Source: CAMBDR01 sp046597185
GTDB taxonomy: Bacteria; Pseudomonadota; Gammaproteobacteria; Burkholderiales; Burkholderiaceae_D
Assembly: GCA_046597185.1 (NCBI GenBank)
Contig: JBKJLF010000076.1
Coordinates: 1 to 37,368 of the forward strand
Reading direction: 5' to 3'
Length of the DNA: 37,368 bases
Shown here piece after piece: positions 8,522 through 16,881 of this stretch. Below the pieces are notes generated by a model, which saw only the letters and a program-made list of their open reading frames with translations, did not search any database and had not been told where the DNA came from. The position numbers and the translations under genes are program-made. Position 1 is the stretch's first letter, and the number at the start of each line of letters is the position of its first letter.

Positions 8522-8739
8522 GATGGATCAATAGCCTTATCTTATAAAAAATTCAATAACAGTACTCACAAAGCAACAGGGTAAACCAAGGCAGCCAAAT
8601 CTACCGCACCCCACATAATACCAAAGCACGGAACATCCATCAAACCTAACTTTCACCCGCCAATAAGAAATCTGAAGAAATCTGATCGAGGGCACCATCA
8701 AGCACAACAGCCAAACCGGAACCGAAGGGGAACTATGCG

Positions 8740-10860
8740 ATGATGTCGCCTTACCTTGCCAATCCCATGGAGAAAAAGTTGATGCCAAGATTTAACCCGC
8801 TTGCCTTTGCATTCACCGCACTGGTTAGCCTCACCCCGCTTTGCATGGCCGAAAGCCGTGGCTTTACCATTGAAGACCTGGTAGCCATGGAGCGCATCGG
8901 CAGCCCGGTCGTCTCGCCCGATGGCACGCAGGTGGTGTACAGCGTGCGCGCCACTGACCAGGATAAAAATCGTGGCCGCACTGATTTGTATCTGCTCAAT
9001 TTACGCGACCCCAACGCCACGTCAGCCAAACTGACCAATGCTGGCAGCAGCGTTGATGGCAATAACACCGCCCCCGCCTGGTCGCCTGCTGGCGATGCCA
9101 TTTATTTTATCTCCACCCGCTCCGGCAGCGCACAAATATGGCGTTTGCCCGTGGCTGGCGGTGCAGCCCAAAAAGTGAGTGATTTGGCACTGGCGGTCGA
9201 AAGCTTTAAAGTTGCGCCCAACGAGCAAGGCATCGCGCTGTCGTTGGAAGTCTTCCTCGATTGCCCCGATCTGGCCTGTACCACCGCGCGCCTTGCGAAA
9301 AAAGCGCAGAGTCAAACCAGCGGCGTCATCTTCGACCAGCTCTTGTTCCGGCATTGGAACAGTTGGTCCGACGGCCGTCGCATGGTATTGTTTTCTGCCG
9401 CGCTGGACGCTAACCACCATATCACTGGCGCACCGATCAGTTTGTCCGGCTCTCTGGATGCGGACGTGCATTCGCGCCCGTTTGGTGACCAGAAAGATTA
9501 TGCCTTCAGCCCGGATAGCAGCAAGGTAGTATTTTCCGCCAGAGTGGCTGGAAAAGCCGAAGCCTGGTCGACCAATTTTGATTTATACCAGGTGCCCGCC
9601 AAGGGTGGCGCGGCCCCCAAAAACCTGACGCCGGACAACCCGGCATGGGATGCCCAGCCGGTTTTCTCGCCCGATGGCAAAACCTTGGCTTACCTTGCCA
9701 TGAAACGCCCCGGATTTGAATCGGATCGTTTCCAAATCATGTTGATGGATACCGAAAGCGGTAAAAAACGTCGTCTGGCGCAAAATTGGGATCGCTCACC
9801 CAACCATTTGCACTGGTCGGACGATGGTAAAACGCTCTACACCAACGCCCATGATCTGGGCCAAATGCGCTTGTTTGCGATTGATGTGGTCAGCGGCGCG
9901 GTAAGCGCGCTGAGCGATTTGGGTGTGGTGGCGGACTTTGATAGCCACGCCCAAAGCATGGTGATGGCGCAATCGAATTTAGGTTCGGGCACCCAATTAT
10001 TTTATCGCACCCAGGGGCAGGCAAACTGGCAGCAAATCACCCATGTGAACGAAGCGGCGCAGGCCGAGGTGCAATTTGCCGCGTATCAGCAATTTAGCTT
10101 TGCTGGTGCCAAAGGAGACAAAGTGTATGGCTATGTGATGCAGTCATGGCAAGCCAAAGCGGGTGAAAAATACCCGGTAACGCTGCTGGTACACGGTGGC
10201 CCACAAGGTAGTTTTACCAATGGCTGGGGCTACCGCATCAACCCACAAGTGCTGGCGGGTGCGGGCTATGCGGTGGTGATGATCGATATCCATGGTTCGT
10301 AAGGCTATGGCCAGGCATTTACCGATTCGGTGAGTCAGGATTGGGGCGGCAAACCGTTCATTGATTTAAAACTGGGCATGGCCGCAGTCGCCAAACAGTT
10401 TGCCTGGCTGGATAGCAAAAATGCCTGCGCCATCGGCTGGTCGTATGGTGGCTTTATGATGAACTGGATTGCCGGCAATTGGCCCAATGGCTTTCAATGC
10501 ATCGTCAACCACGCTGGCACGTTTGACCTGCGCGCCATGTATTACAGTACCGACGAGCAATGGTTTAATGAATGGGAAAATGGCGGCACCTATTACGACG
10601 CTCCCGCCAAACACGAAAAATTCAACCCGGTCAAGCATGTCAAAAAATGGAAAACACCGATGTTATTGACCCAGGGCGGGCAAGATTTCCGCATACCCGA
10701 GACCCAATCCTTCAGTACGTTTACCGCCTTGCAACGGCGTGGCATTGAGAGCAAATTATTGTTGTTCCCGGACGAGGGGCATATTTTCAATAAACCTGCC
10801 AATTCACTGCTGTGGAATCATACGATTTTGGATTGGTTGGGCAAGTATTTGCACAAATAG
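8740..10860 (+). pseudogene. S9 family prolyl oligopeptidase, interrupted by an in-frame TAA
   Basis: A secreted or periplasmic dipeptidyl/acylaminoacyl peptidase: hydrophobic signal sequence (FNPLAFAFTALVSLTPLCMA), a beta-propeller with WD40-like repeats (SPDGTQVVYS, SPDGKTLAYL), then an alpha/beta hydrolase domain. The reading frame is complete except for TAA at 10300-10302, right after MIDIHGS; the frame then goes on with GYGQAFTDS. The catalytic serine is in GWSYGGF, Asp in GGQDFRIP and His in DEGHIF, all downstream of the stop, so the shortened product cannot be active. Starts at 8740 (AGGGG box nine bases upstream) and 8782 (GGAG nine bases upstream) are both possible; 8782 gives the tidier signal peptide. 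Nonsense pseudogene, unless the stop is read through or is a sequencing error. Confidence 0.85.
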
Positions 10861-10955
10861 CCCTTCGATGAGGCGAGGATGAGAAGCAGGATGAACAGCG
10901 CCGACCATTTCGAGGATATGCTCGGAATGGCCTGCGAGTACTCATAAAAATGTAA

Positions 10956-11162
10956 CAAATTGGCTTGCGCAACCCTTGCGCCCAACTCGACAACTTTCAA
11001 CCCGGGTTGATAGCAGCAGTGCTGGCTCGGGATGCCGACGGCAAATTGATCCATAAAGCGGGGATTATGGCGGTGGTGCTGGGAAGTGGGAGGGTTGCTG
11101 AGGGCGACCTTATCGAAATCACCTTGCCTGCGGGGCCACATATTACGCTGGATCAGGTTTAG
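10956..11162 (+). pseudogene. MOSC domain protein, C-terminal fragment
   Basis: About 68 codons whose product (NPCAQLDNFQPGL, then KAGIMAVVLGSGRVAEGD, then IEITLPAGPH) matches the end of MOSC-domain proteins, the molybdenum cofactor sulfurase C-terminal-like domain. A stop lies in frame at 10953-10955 and there is no start with a ribosome binding site, so the N-terminal half has been lost. Its stop codon overlaps the last bases of the oppositely oriented Nmad2-like gene. The fragment lies between the S9 gene and a decayed copy of that gene's 3' end. Confidence 0.65.
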
Positions 11163-11467
11163 CAATGTGCGCCGCCCGGAGCTTGAAGAGGCTTTTTGCT
11201 TTCAAAGCGCGGATCATTGAAATAATCCTGCAGCAGCATCACTTCTTCAACTTTCATAAGGTAGATCAATCCGCCGAAAGGAATAACGGCCTGATAGCGC
11301 TTGCTGCTGTTCACGAGTTCTTGTGAAGCAAAGCCAGCTACCCAATCACCTACGGCCTTTGTTCTTCTGATTATGGGTTTGCACGTTGCCAAGGTTAAAT
11401 AACCGTGAAAGGGATTGGGTGCAAATCCCGAATCGTGGGGCATTTTATAGCCAATAAATTCTTTCAT
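11159..11467 (-). CDS. nucleotide modification-associated (Nmad2-like) protein, truncated
   Basis: A 102-residue product with the N-terminal pattern of the Nmad2 family: HDSGFAPNPFHGYLTLATCKP at residues 11-31 in outline, then IRRTKAVGDWVAGF and LIYLMKVEEV. Nmad domains were described near modified-base systems of phages and bacteria. Known members are roughly twice as long; here the match ends after DPRFESKKP and a short unrelated tail closes the frame exactly where the MOSC fragment ends. So the C-terminal half is missing. The start is sound: AAAGGA seven bases before ATG 11467. It may still be expressed, but is probably non-functional. Confidence 0.6.
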   Translation of the reverse strand: MKEFIGYKMPHDSGFAPNPFHGYLTLATCKPIIRRTKAVGDWVAGFASQELVNSSKRYQAVIPFGGLIYLMKVEEVMLLQDYFNDPRFESKKPLQAPGGAHC

Positions 11468-11525
11468 GGACGTTCCTTTATGTTGCTACCAGTTTGAATT
11501 CACGATGAGTAAAAATAGTATAAAC

Positions 11526-11559
11526 GAAAACGGCACGCAAATGGTTGCATGCCGTTTTC
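11526..11559. repeat. strong hairpin (inverted repeat)
   Basis: Arms GAAAACGGCA and TGCCGTTTTC (10 bp) continue after one mismatch with GCAA/TTGC around a four-base loop ATGG. On the plus strand only a weak AAAATTTAAA follows. On the minus strand an interrupted T-run follows about ten bases later. It may be a terminator or the end of an inserted segment. Confidence 0.6.
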
Positions 11560-11577
11560 AAAATTTAAACCTGAAGT

Positions 11578-11712
11578 TTATTCTTGTTCCCGAACGAAGG
11601 GCGTATGTTCAATAAACCCGCCAATTCACTGCTGTGGCATTATACGGTTTTGGATTGGTTGGGTAAGTATCTGCACAAATAGGCATTCGATGAATCGCAG
11701 ATGAACAGCGCC
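11578..11712 (+). repeat. decayed duplicate of the S9 peptidase 3' end
   Basis: The first 105 bases align without gaps to 10756-10860, the last 35 codons of the S9 gene, with 11 mismatches by my count. Similarity continues past the stop codon to ATGAACAGCGCC. In the copy the catalytic His codon CAT has become CGT (Arg), so the copy is a relic. The two tails bracket the MOSC and Nmad2 fragments. Confidence 0.85.
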
Positions 11713-11722
11713 TATCAATGCA

Positions 11723-11746
11723 AAACGCCCCAATCAAGGGGCGTTT
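11723..11746 (-). terminator. intrinsic terminator of the PEP-CTERM gene
   Basis: Perfect 9-bp stem AAACGCCCC / GGGGCGTTT with a six-base loop. Read on the minus strand it ends in GGGGCGTTTTG and lies 26 bp after the stop codon of the PEP-CTERM gene. Confidence 0.7.
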
Positions 11747-11771
11747 AATCATTTCGGAGCAGCCTGACTGT

Positions 11772-12449
11772 TTAAGCCAGCTTAACAAGCTTCTTGCGGC
11801 GTGCCATCAAACCCAAACCAGCCAAACCTGCCAACATCATTGCGTAAGTTTCTGGCTCCGGTACTGCGCTGGTCAGCGTGTTTCTGGTCAGCGAGATTTT
11901 GTCCAAGGAACCGCCGTAGCTATCCGAAGTACCAATCGCACGAAACATCAACGATGAGGTGGAAGCTGCGCCAAGCAGGCTGATGGTTTTGGTTTGCCAG
12001 ACATTGCCCGAAGCACCTGCGCCACTGCCAGTATATGTGCCAACCGACGCACCATTCCATAACACTTCAATTCCGTTCGAAGTGGTAGCCACACCGCCGC
12101 GTGGCGAGTAAGCGAAACTGAGGGAATACGCGTCATTGCGAGTAGTTGCCACACTTTGGCTGATGGAACTATTGGCCGTAGTATCCAATTCCACATAATT
12201 ATTGCCCTGGAAGGCCGTGCCCGCTACATTGTTGCGCAACTCAACACCCGCCGCACCACCCGTCCAACCTGTCAAGTTGGAATAGATATGCCATGAACCG
12301 GCGTTTTGCGTATTGGCTTCAAAACTGCCATTGACCAGCAACTCAATCACACCCGTGTTATTGGATGGCGCAACAGGCGTAACGGCAGCACCGCCAGCGA
12401 ATGCAAACAACGGGGCAGCAAGTACGGCAGCGAGGATGATTTTACGCAT
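11772..12449 (-). CDS. PEP-CTERM sorting domain protein
   Basis: A 225-residue exported protein. It has a signal peptide (residues 1-19, MRKIILAAVLAAPLFAFAG), a jelly-roll-like body opening with ELLVNGSFEANTQNAGSW, typical of DUF642 or choice-of-anchor domains, and a C-terminal PEP-CTERM tripartite signal: VPEPETYAMMLAGLAGLG, then basic RRKK. The PEP-CTERM signal is recognised by an exosortase (EpsH/XrtA type), which processes such proteins at the envelope of exopolysaccharide-forming bacteria. The start has AGGAG eight bases upstream. Monocistronic: own terminator downstream and 118 bp to the next gene upstream. Ligand unknown. Confidence 0.88.
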   Translation of the reverse strand: MRKIILAAVLAAPLFAFAGGAAVTPVAPSNNTGVIELLVNGSFEANTQNAGSWHIYSNLTGWTGGAAGVELRNNVAGTAFQGNNYVELDTTANSSISQSVATTRNDAYSLSFAYSPRGGVATTSNGIEVLWNGASVGTYTGSGAGASGNVWQTKTISLLGAASTSSLMFRAIGTSDSYGGSLDKISLTRNTLTSAVPEPETYAMMLAGLAGLGLMARRKKLVKLA

Positions 12450-12567
12450 AAGGCAGGCTCCTGAGAAAATATTAAATGGGTGGGATGTCGATGAAGTGAA
12501 TCATAGCATGACCAGTTTCCACATGTCAACAATTATTTTCTTGAGGCAACTCTCTAATTTGTGCTCA

Positions 12568-13398
12568 CTACTTTGCCAGGCGGGTGCGAATCCAATAACT
12601 GAGCGCATCCACCAGCGCCACCAGCAGCAGCATGGCCAGCAACACGGTGCTGGTTTCATTCATTTGGAACAAGCTCATATGAAAGGCCAGCATTTGCCCC
12701 AGGCCACCCGCGCCCACCACGCCCAGCACCACGGCGGCGCGGATATTATTTTCCCAGCGGTACAGGGTATAGCTGATTAACTGCGGTAATACCTGCGGCA
12801 AGGTGGCGTAGAAAAAGACTTTGACTGCGCCCACGCCGCGCACGCGTAGCGCAAAGGCGGGGCCGGGGTGGGCGTTTTCCATGGTTTCGGCAAACAAACG
12901 GCCCAGCACGCCCGAAGTGTGCAAGGCCAAGGCCAGGGTGCCGGCAAAGGGGCCCAGACCCACCGCAATCAACAACAGCACGGCCCACACCAGTTCCGGC
13001 GTGCTGCGCAAGGCGTTGAGCACCAGCCGGGCCGGGCCGCGCCAAAGCGCCCGCTGTTGCCCCGCCAGTTTGCTGGCAGGCAGGGCCAACAGCAAACCGA
13101 GCAACAGCGCCAGCAAGGTGCCCAACGCCGACATGGCCAGGGTTTCCAGTGTGGACAGCAACACTTTTTGCACAAACGCCGCGCCCAACTGTGGGTGAAT
13201 CAATTCTGCCAAAAATCGGCCCATGCTGGCACTGGCATCGGGCGAGAAAAATTTCGCCCATTGCAAATTGAGGCTGGCAAAACTGGCCAGCACCAACAGT
13301 AACACTGCCAACAGCAAGCCAAACGCGCCCCGGCGCGCGCGCATGTCCCCGACGGGCATGTCCCCGACGGGCATGTCCCCGGCGCGCGCCGCGCTCAT
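12568..13398 (-). CDS. phnE: PhnE-type ABC transporter permease (second of two)
   Basis: A 276-residue inner-membrane permease with about six hydrophobic segments and the ABC permease coupling region (ALRVRGVGAVKVFFYATLPQ) before the last ones. STPELVWAVLL and RWENNIRAAVVLGVVGAGGLGQML are signatures of the phosphonate PhnE family. The ATG at 13398 overlaps the TGA of the preceding permease (ATGA), so translation is coupled. The cytoplasmic N-terminus carries a GDMPV repeat encoded by a 15-bp tandem repeat. Last gene of the phnD-phnC-phnE-phnE operon; the two permeases probably form a heterodimer. Confidence 0.87.
   Translation of the reverse strand: MSAARAGDMPVGDMPVGDMRARRGAFGLLLAVLLLVLASFASLNLQWAKFFSPDASASMGRFLAELIHPQLGAAFVQKVLLSTLETLAMSALGTLLALLLGLLLALPASKLAGQQRALWRGPARLVLNALRSTPELVWAVLLLIAVGLGPFAGTLALALHTSGVLGRLFAETMENAHPGPAFALRVRGVGAVKVFFYATLPQVLPQLISYTLYRWENNIRAAVVLGVVGAGGLGQMLAFHMSLFQMNETSTVLLAMLLLVALVDALSYWIRTRLAK
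13341..13380. repeat. 15-bp tandem repeat inside the permease gene
   Basis: GCATGTCCCCGACGG occurs at 13341-13355 and 13356-13370, with a third partial copy at 13371-13380, flanked on both sides by GGCGCGCGC-type sequence. The unit is a multiple of three, so changes in copy number keep the frame and only vary the N-terminal GDMPV repeats. Confidence 0.8.
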
Positions 13399-14243
13399 GG
13401 CAACACCCGACGCAATGCGGCGCTGAAGGCATCGGCCAGCCATACCAGCGCCATCATCACCAATAAAATGCTGGCCACTTCGGCGCCGTTAAATATTTTC
13501 ATGGAAGCATCCATCATTTGCCCGAGGCCCCCCGCGCCGACCAAACCCAGCACCGCGCTGGAGCGGATCGCGCATTCCCAGCGGTACACGGTGTAACTGG
13601 CGAGTTCTTCGGCATTTTGCGGCAGCAGCGCGTAAAAAAACGCTTGCAAGCGCCCTGCGCCATTGCGCATCAGGCTGGCGCTGGCGTGGGTGTCGCTGCT
13701 TTCCAAAATATCGGCATACACTTTGCCCAGCATGCCGCTATAACTAAGGGCAATGGCCAACACACCTGCCGTTGGCCCAAGGCCCACCACGCGCACAAAC
13801 ACCAGCGCCCACACCAGTTCCGGCACACTGCGTAACAGCATTAACAACCAGCGCAGCAGTTGCCGCAGCACGCCCGGCAGCGCTGCCATGCGGCCAGTGA
13901 GGGCCGAGAGGGATAGCACCCGCACCGAGAGCAAGGCCATGGGCAGCGCCAGCAGCATGGCAAGCAGCATGCCCGCCGTGGCAATGGCGACGGTGCGCCA
14001 GGTTTCCTTTGCCAGGGTGGTTAAAAATTCGGCATCACGGCGCGGTGGGAAAAAGCCCGCCACAAAGTTGAAGGCTGGCTTTAAGGCACCCGGTTCCAGC
14101 AATAGCCAGGGGGTAAATTCGGTCAGGCGCAACATGGGCCAGAGCAATGTCACGCCCACCAAGGTCCAAAATACGCGCCCGGCCCAGGCCGGATCACGCC
14201 GCGCGGGGTGGCGCAGATAGGCAGGCGTGTGGCTCAGCGGCAA
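13395..14243 (-). CDS. phnE: PhnE-type ABC transporter permease (first of two)
   Basis: A 282-residue permease related to the next gene: RSVPELVWALVF, ALSYSGMLGKVYADILES, and RWECAIRSSAVLGLVGAGGLGQMM are PhnE signatures, with about six membrane segments. The start is a TTG at 14243, inside the last codons of the ATPase gene (10-bp overlap) with GAGG six bases upstream. The stop overlaps the start of the second permease. Two paralogous permeases side by side occur in several phosphonate and phosphite transport operons. Confidence 0.87.
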   Translation of the reverse strand: MPLSHTPAYLRHPARRDPAWAGRVFWTLVGVTLLWPMLRLTEFTPWLLLEPGALKPAFNFVAGFFPPRRDAEFLTTLAKETWRTVAIATAGMLLAMLLALPMALLSVRVLSLSALTGRMAALPGVLRQLLRWLLMLLRSVPELVWALVFVRVVGLGPTAGVLAIALSYSGMLGKVYADILESSDTHASASLMRNGAGRLQAFFYALLPQNAEELASYTVYRWECAIRSSAVLGLVGAGGLGQMMDASMKIFNGAEVASILLVMMALVWLADAFSAALRRVLP

Positions 14244-15109
14244 CTCATCACCTCGGACACGGGGGGTAGGGCCAACAGATCAGCTTGTGCAGCAGATTCC
14301 GGCGCAAATTCTGCCTCAGGATGGGTTGGCGTCTGCTGCGCTGCTTGTGCTGCTTGTGCTGCTTGTGCATAAAGCGCCTGCAAATGTTCCGCTCTGACCT
14401 GGGCGCTGGGCAAGTCAAACGCCAGCACGCCATCACGCAAGCCAATAATGCGCGGGAAATGCGCCAGCGCCATGTCAACATGATGCAAAGTGGCGACCAA
14501 AGTGGCCGTGCGGCTACTGGCGAATTGGCACAGGGTTTGGATGGCGTGGCGCGAGCGGGTGGGGTCCAGCGCTGACAGTGGCTCGTCCACCAGCAGCAAG
14601 CTGGCCCGGGAAGCCAGTATCCGCGCCAGACCAACGCGCTGGCGTTCGCCGCCGGAGAGGCAATCGACCCGCTCAAACAGTTTGTCGGCCATATCAAAGC
14701 TGGCCAGTGCGTGCTCGGCTAAGGCCATGTCTTGCGGGTAGATCAGGCTGCGCAAGCTGGCCCACAGGCTTTCATGCGGCAAGCGGCCAGCCAAAACGGC
14801 GGTCACCACGCGCTGGCGCGGCGGCAGCGGTGGCACTTGCGGGGCTAAAAACAGCGCCGCGCGCAGGGTTTGCAGTTGGCTGCGCGATAATTGCCACGGG
14901 TCGCGCTCGCCCAGGTGCAAGCTGCCGCTGGCGGGTTTGAGCGCACAGGCCAGCAGATGCAACAGCGTGGTTTTGCCCGCGCCGGAAGGGCCGATAATCG
15001 CCACTTGTTCACCGGCTTCAATTTGCAAACTCAGCTCGCGCAGCGCGGGTGCAGCGCCCGGCCGGGCAGCAAGGTACTGGCCCGAGAGAGCCTGCAAATT
15101 AAGCCTCAT
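14234..15109 (-). CDS. phnC: PhnC-type ABC transporter ATP-binding protein
   Basis: A 291-residue ATPase: Walker A GPSGAGKTT near residue 40, Q-loop around FLAPQVPPL, signature LSGGERQRVGLARIL, Walker B LLLVDEPLSALD, and switch His in ATLHHVD. It energises uptake through the two permeases. The C-terminus after about residue 240 has an Ala/Gln-rich tail encoded by a short repeat (AQAAQAAQAAQ) that is not part of the ABC fold. Operon position: 49 bp after the binding protein gene; overlaps the next permease. Confidence 0.9.
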   Translation of the reverse strand: MRLNLQALSGQYLAARPGAAPALRELSLQIEAGEQVAIIGPSGAGKTTLLHLLACALKPASGSLHLGERDPWQLSRSQLQTLRAALFLAPQVPPLPPRQRVVTAVLAGRLPHESLWASLRSLIYPQDMALAEHALASFDMADKLFERVDCLSGGERQRVGLARILASRASLLLVDEPLSALDPTRSRHAIQTLCQFASSRTATLVATLHHVDMALAHFPRIIGLRDGVLAFDLPSAQVRAEHLQALYAQAAQAAQAAQQTPTHPEAEFAPESAAQADLLALPPVSEVMSCR

Positions 15110-15158
15110 GATTCGTAGGCTTCATAATTCGTAAGCTTCATAAATGGTCATGGCATCA

Positions 15159-16025
15159 TTATTTCAACAACCCGGCACTGCGCGCGGCTTGTTCGATGCT
15201 TTTATAGTTTTCAGCCTTGGTGGGAATAAAGCGGGTAGCGCGTTGCAGTTCGAGGATTTCTTTCCCTTCGGGCGTGCTCTTGTCCAGACTCAGGAAGGCT
15301 TTGCTGAGCTTGTCACGCTGGGCGGCGGGCATGTCGGCGTGGACGGTCCAGTTGTAATCAAAAAAACCGGGCGTGGTAAAGAAAACGTGTACTTTGGCGG
15401 GATCAACCTTGCCTTCGGCCACAAACTTTTCCCACACCGAAATATTCAATGCGCCCGCATCGACTTTACCTGCGGCCACGGCGGCAATGGTGGCGTCATG
15501 CGCGCCGGAAAAAGCCACGCGTTTAAGGTCTTTATCGGGGTCGATTTTGGCTTGCAGCAAGAAGCTGCGCGGCATCAAATGGCCGGAGGTGCTGGATTGC
15601 GAACCAAAGCTCACGGTTTTGCCTTTTAAATCGGCGAGTGTTTTGATATTGGGGTCACTGCTGATAAATACCGAGCGAAATTTTTCATCTTCTTCGCGCT
15701 GCACCAGTGGAACGGCTTTGCCGCCCGAGCGGATATTGGCTTGCACAAAGGTAAAACCGCCATACCAGGCCAAATCCACCTGCTTATTGGCCAGTGCTTC
15801 CACTGCGGCGGCATAGTCGCTGACGGGAAAAAATTCCACCTTCTGGCCCAGGGTTTTTTCCAGATATTTGATCAGCGGTGCGGCTTTACGCGCCAATTCG
15901 GTGGGCGCTTCGTCGGGAATGGCGGTGACCCGAAATACCGCCTGGGCCTGGGCCATGGCGCTGGCAAATAAGCTGGAAAACATCAACAACAGTGCAAAAG
16001 CGCGAATAGTGGCAACACGACGCAT
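15159..16025 (-). CDS. phnD: PhnD-type substrate-binding protein (putative selenate/phosphonate transporter)
   Basis: A 288-residue periplasmic binding protein with a signal peptide (residues 1-28, ending ASAMAQAQA) and the PhnD fold: AIPDEAPTELARKAAPL, DLAWYGGFTFVQA, FGSQSSTSGHLMPR and FSGAHDATIAAVAAGKVDAG. The AIPDEAPTE and YDYNWTVHAD forms are those I associate with the subgroup annotated as putative selenate ABC transporter binding proteins, rather than PhnD of E. coli. No phosphonate lyase or phosphatase gene is nearby, so the ligand is open: selenate, phosphite or a phosphonate. ATG 16025 has GAGG nine bases upstream. First gene of the operon. Confidence 0.88.
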   Translation of the reverse strand: MRRVATIRAFALLLMFSSLFASAMAQAQAVFRVTAIPDEAPTELARKAAPLIKYLEKTLGQKVEFFPVSDYAAAVEALANKQVDLAWYGGFTFVQANIRSGGKAVPLVQREEDEKFRSVFISSDPNIKTLADLKGKTVSFGSQSSTSGHLMPRSFLLQAKIDPDKDLKRVAFSGAHDATIAAVAAGKVDAGALNISVWEKFVAEGKVDPAKVHVFFTTPGFFDYNWTVHADMPAAQRDKLSKAFLSLDKSTPEGKEILELQRATRFIPTKAENYKSIEQAARSAGLLK

Positions 16026-16108
16026 GGTGGCATCCTCAAAAAAGTGATTGATTCAGTTTAATTCGGTTGGGAAGTGGGGATTATTACACACGAAACTGCC
16101 TTTAAATA

Positions 16109-16130
16109 TGATACCTGCAAATTTGTATCA
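16109..16130. promoter_or_regulatory. inverted repeat upstream of the transporter operon
   Basis: TGATAC (16109-16114) and GTATCA (16125-16130) face each other across 10 bp, about 85 bp before the binding-protein start. An adjacent second pair (GTA...TAC around TCACATCAGG) overlaps it. It could be a repressor site; no clear -35/-10 pair was found. Confidence 0.35.
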
Positions 16131-16174
16131 CATCAGGTACAAGATGGACCACTTGGCGCGCACATTCCCACTGA

Positions 16175-16310
16175 TCAATACTTGCCTTGTTTAGCTACGG
16201 CCAAGCCGATGCCGTGAAGTTGGAAGCCTTTTTGCACGAACACATCGACGAAGCTCACGCAAACATGCGGATTGCTTTTCCAGCGCCGCTTTGCGTACAC
16301 TCCCGCTCTG
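16175..16310 (-). pseudogene. pyridoxamine 5'-phosphate oxidase family remnant
   Basis: On the minus strand from 16273 to the TGA at 16175, the frame reads NPHVCVSFVDVFVQKGFQLHG and then IGLAVAKQGKY. This is the strand pair typical of PPOX-type FMN-binding proteins (conserved NPxVCVSFxDxFVQKG). A shifted frame just upstream (SGSVRKAALEKQ, 16274-16310) fits the preceding helix of the same family. Neither the N- nor the C-terminal part of a full gene is present. It is a relic between the transporter operon and the tyrosinase operon. Confidence 0.6.
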
Positions 16311-16317
16311 CGTGAAG

Positions 16318-16881
16318 TCAGTGGCGATCAACGGATAGGAAATTCAAGCCACCTGTCCAGACCAACATGCCCACCAACATTGCGCTGACCATGCCGTCCC
16401 CGCTCCACGGCAAAGCTATGGCTAGTGTGCCGGATTTGAAGGCTTCATTAACCAGCAGCATGAGCACCATCATCAAGCCGTATTTCAACACCAGCACGGC
16501 GGCGCTTTGCAGCGGGGGCGCGTGGCGGGGCAGATCGAAGAGCAAAATGACAAACATGGCCAGACTGGTGGCGGGCAGGTACGACAGGTGTGCGCGCAAC
16601 AGGTCGAGCGGCGCGCCGCTGCTGCAAATCGATAAAATCGCGCTGGCGGGCAATACCGCAAAATCGATCCCCATGCCGATACTGATGCCCCCGATGCAGG
16701 CCAAACCGTGCGCCTGTCCGCCTTGATACAGCAGCAGGGCGCAGGCGGCGCTGATGCAAGGCCATGGCCAAAAGCCGGGACTGCCGTGCAGCCATAGCGG
16801 CAGCCCGTTGGCCAGCGCCACCAACAGCGCAAAGGCGAGCGCAGGGTGCCAGCGTTGCCAGTGTTGCCAGACCTTAGCCAT
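16318..16881 (-). CDS. integral membrane protein, unknown function, end of the LodB/LodA/tyrosinase operon
   Basis: A 187-residue protein with about five or six hydrophobic segments (ALAFALLVALANGLPLWL, ISAACALLLYQGG, SIGMGIDFAVLPA, ATSLAMFVILLFDL, AAVLVLKYGLMMVLMLL, GMVSAMLVGMLVWTGG). The ATG at 16881 overlaps the end of the LodB-like gene by 8 bp; an ATG two codons upstream (16887) is also possible. No family recognised. The overlap implies translation coupled to the flavoprotein. It could help export, carry a metal or pass electrons, but the sequence shows no histidine or cysteine motif for either of the last two. Confidence 0.7.
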   Translation of the reverse strand: MAKVWQHWQRWHPALAFALLVALANGLPLWLHGSPGFWPWPCISAACALLLYQGGQAHGLACIGGISIGMGIDFAVLPASAILSICSSGAPLDLLRAHLSYLPATSLAMFVILLFDLPRHAPPLQSAAVLVLKYGLMMVLMLLVNEAFKSGTLAIALPWSGDGMVSAMLVGMLVWTGGLNFLSVDRH

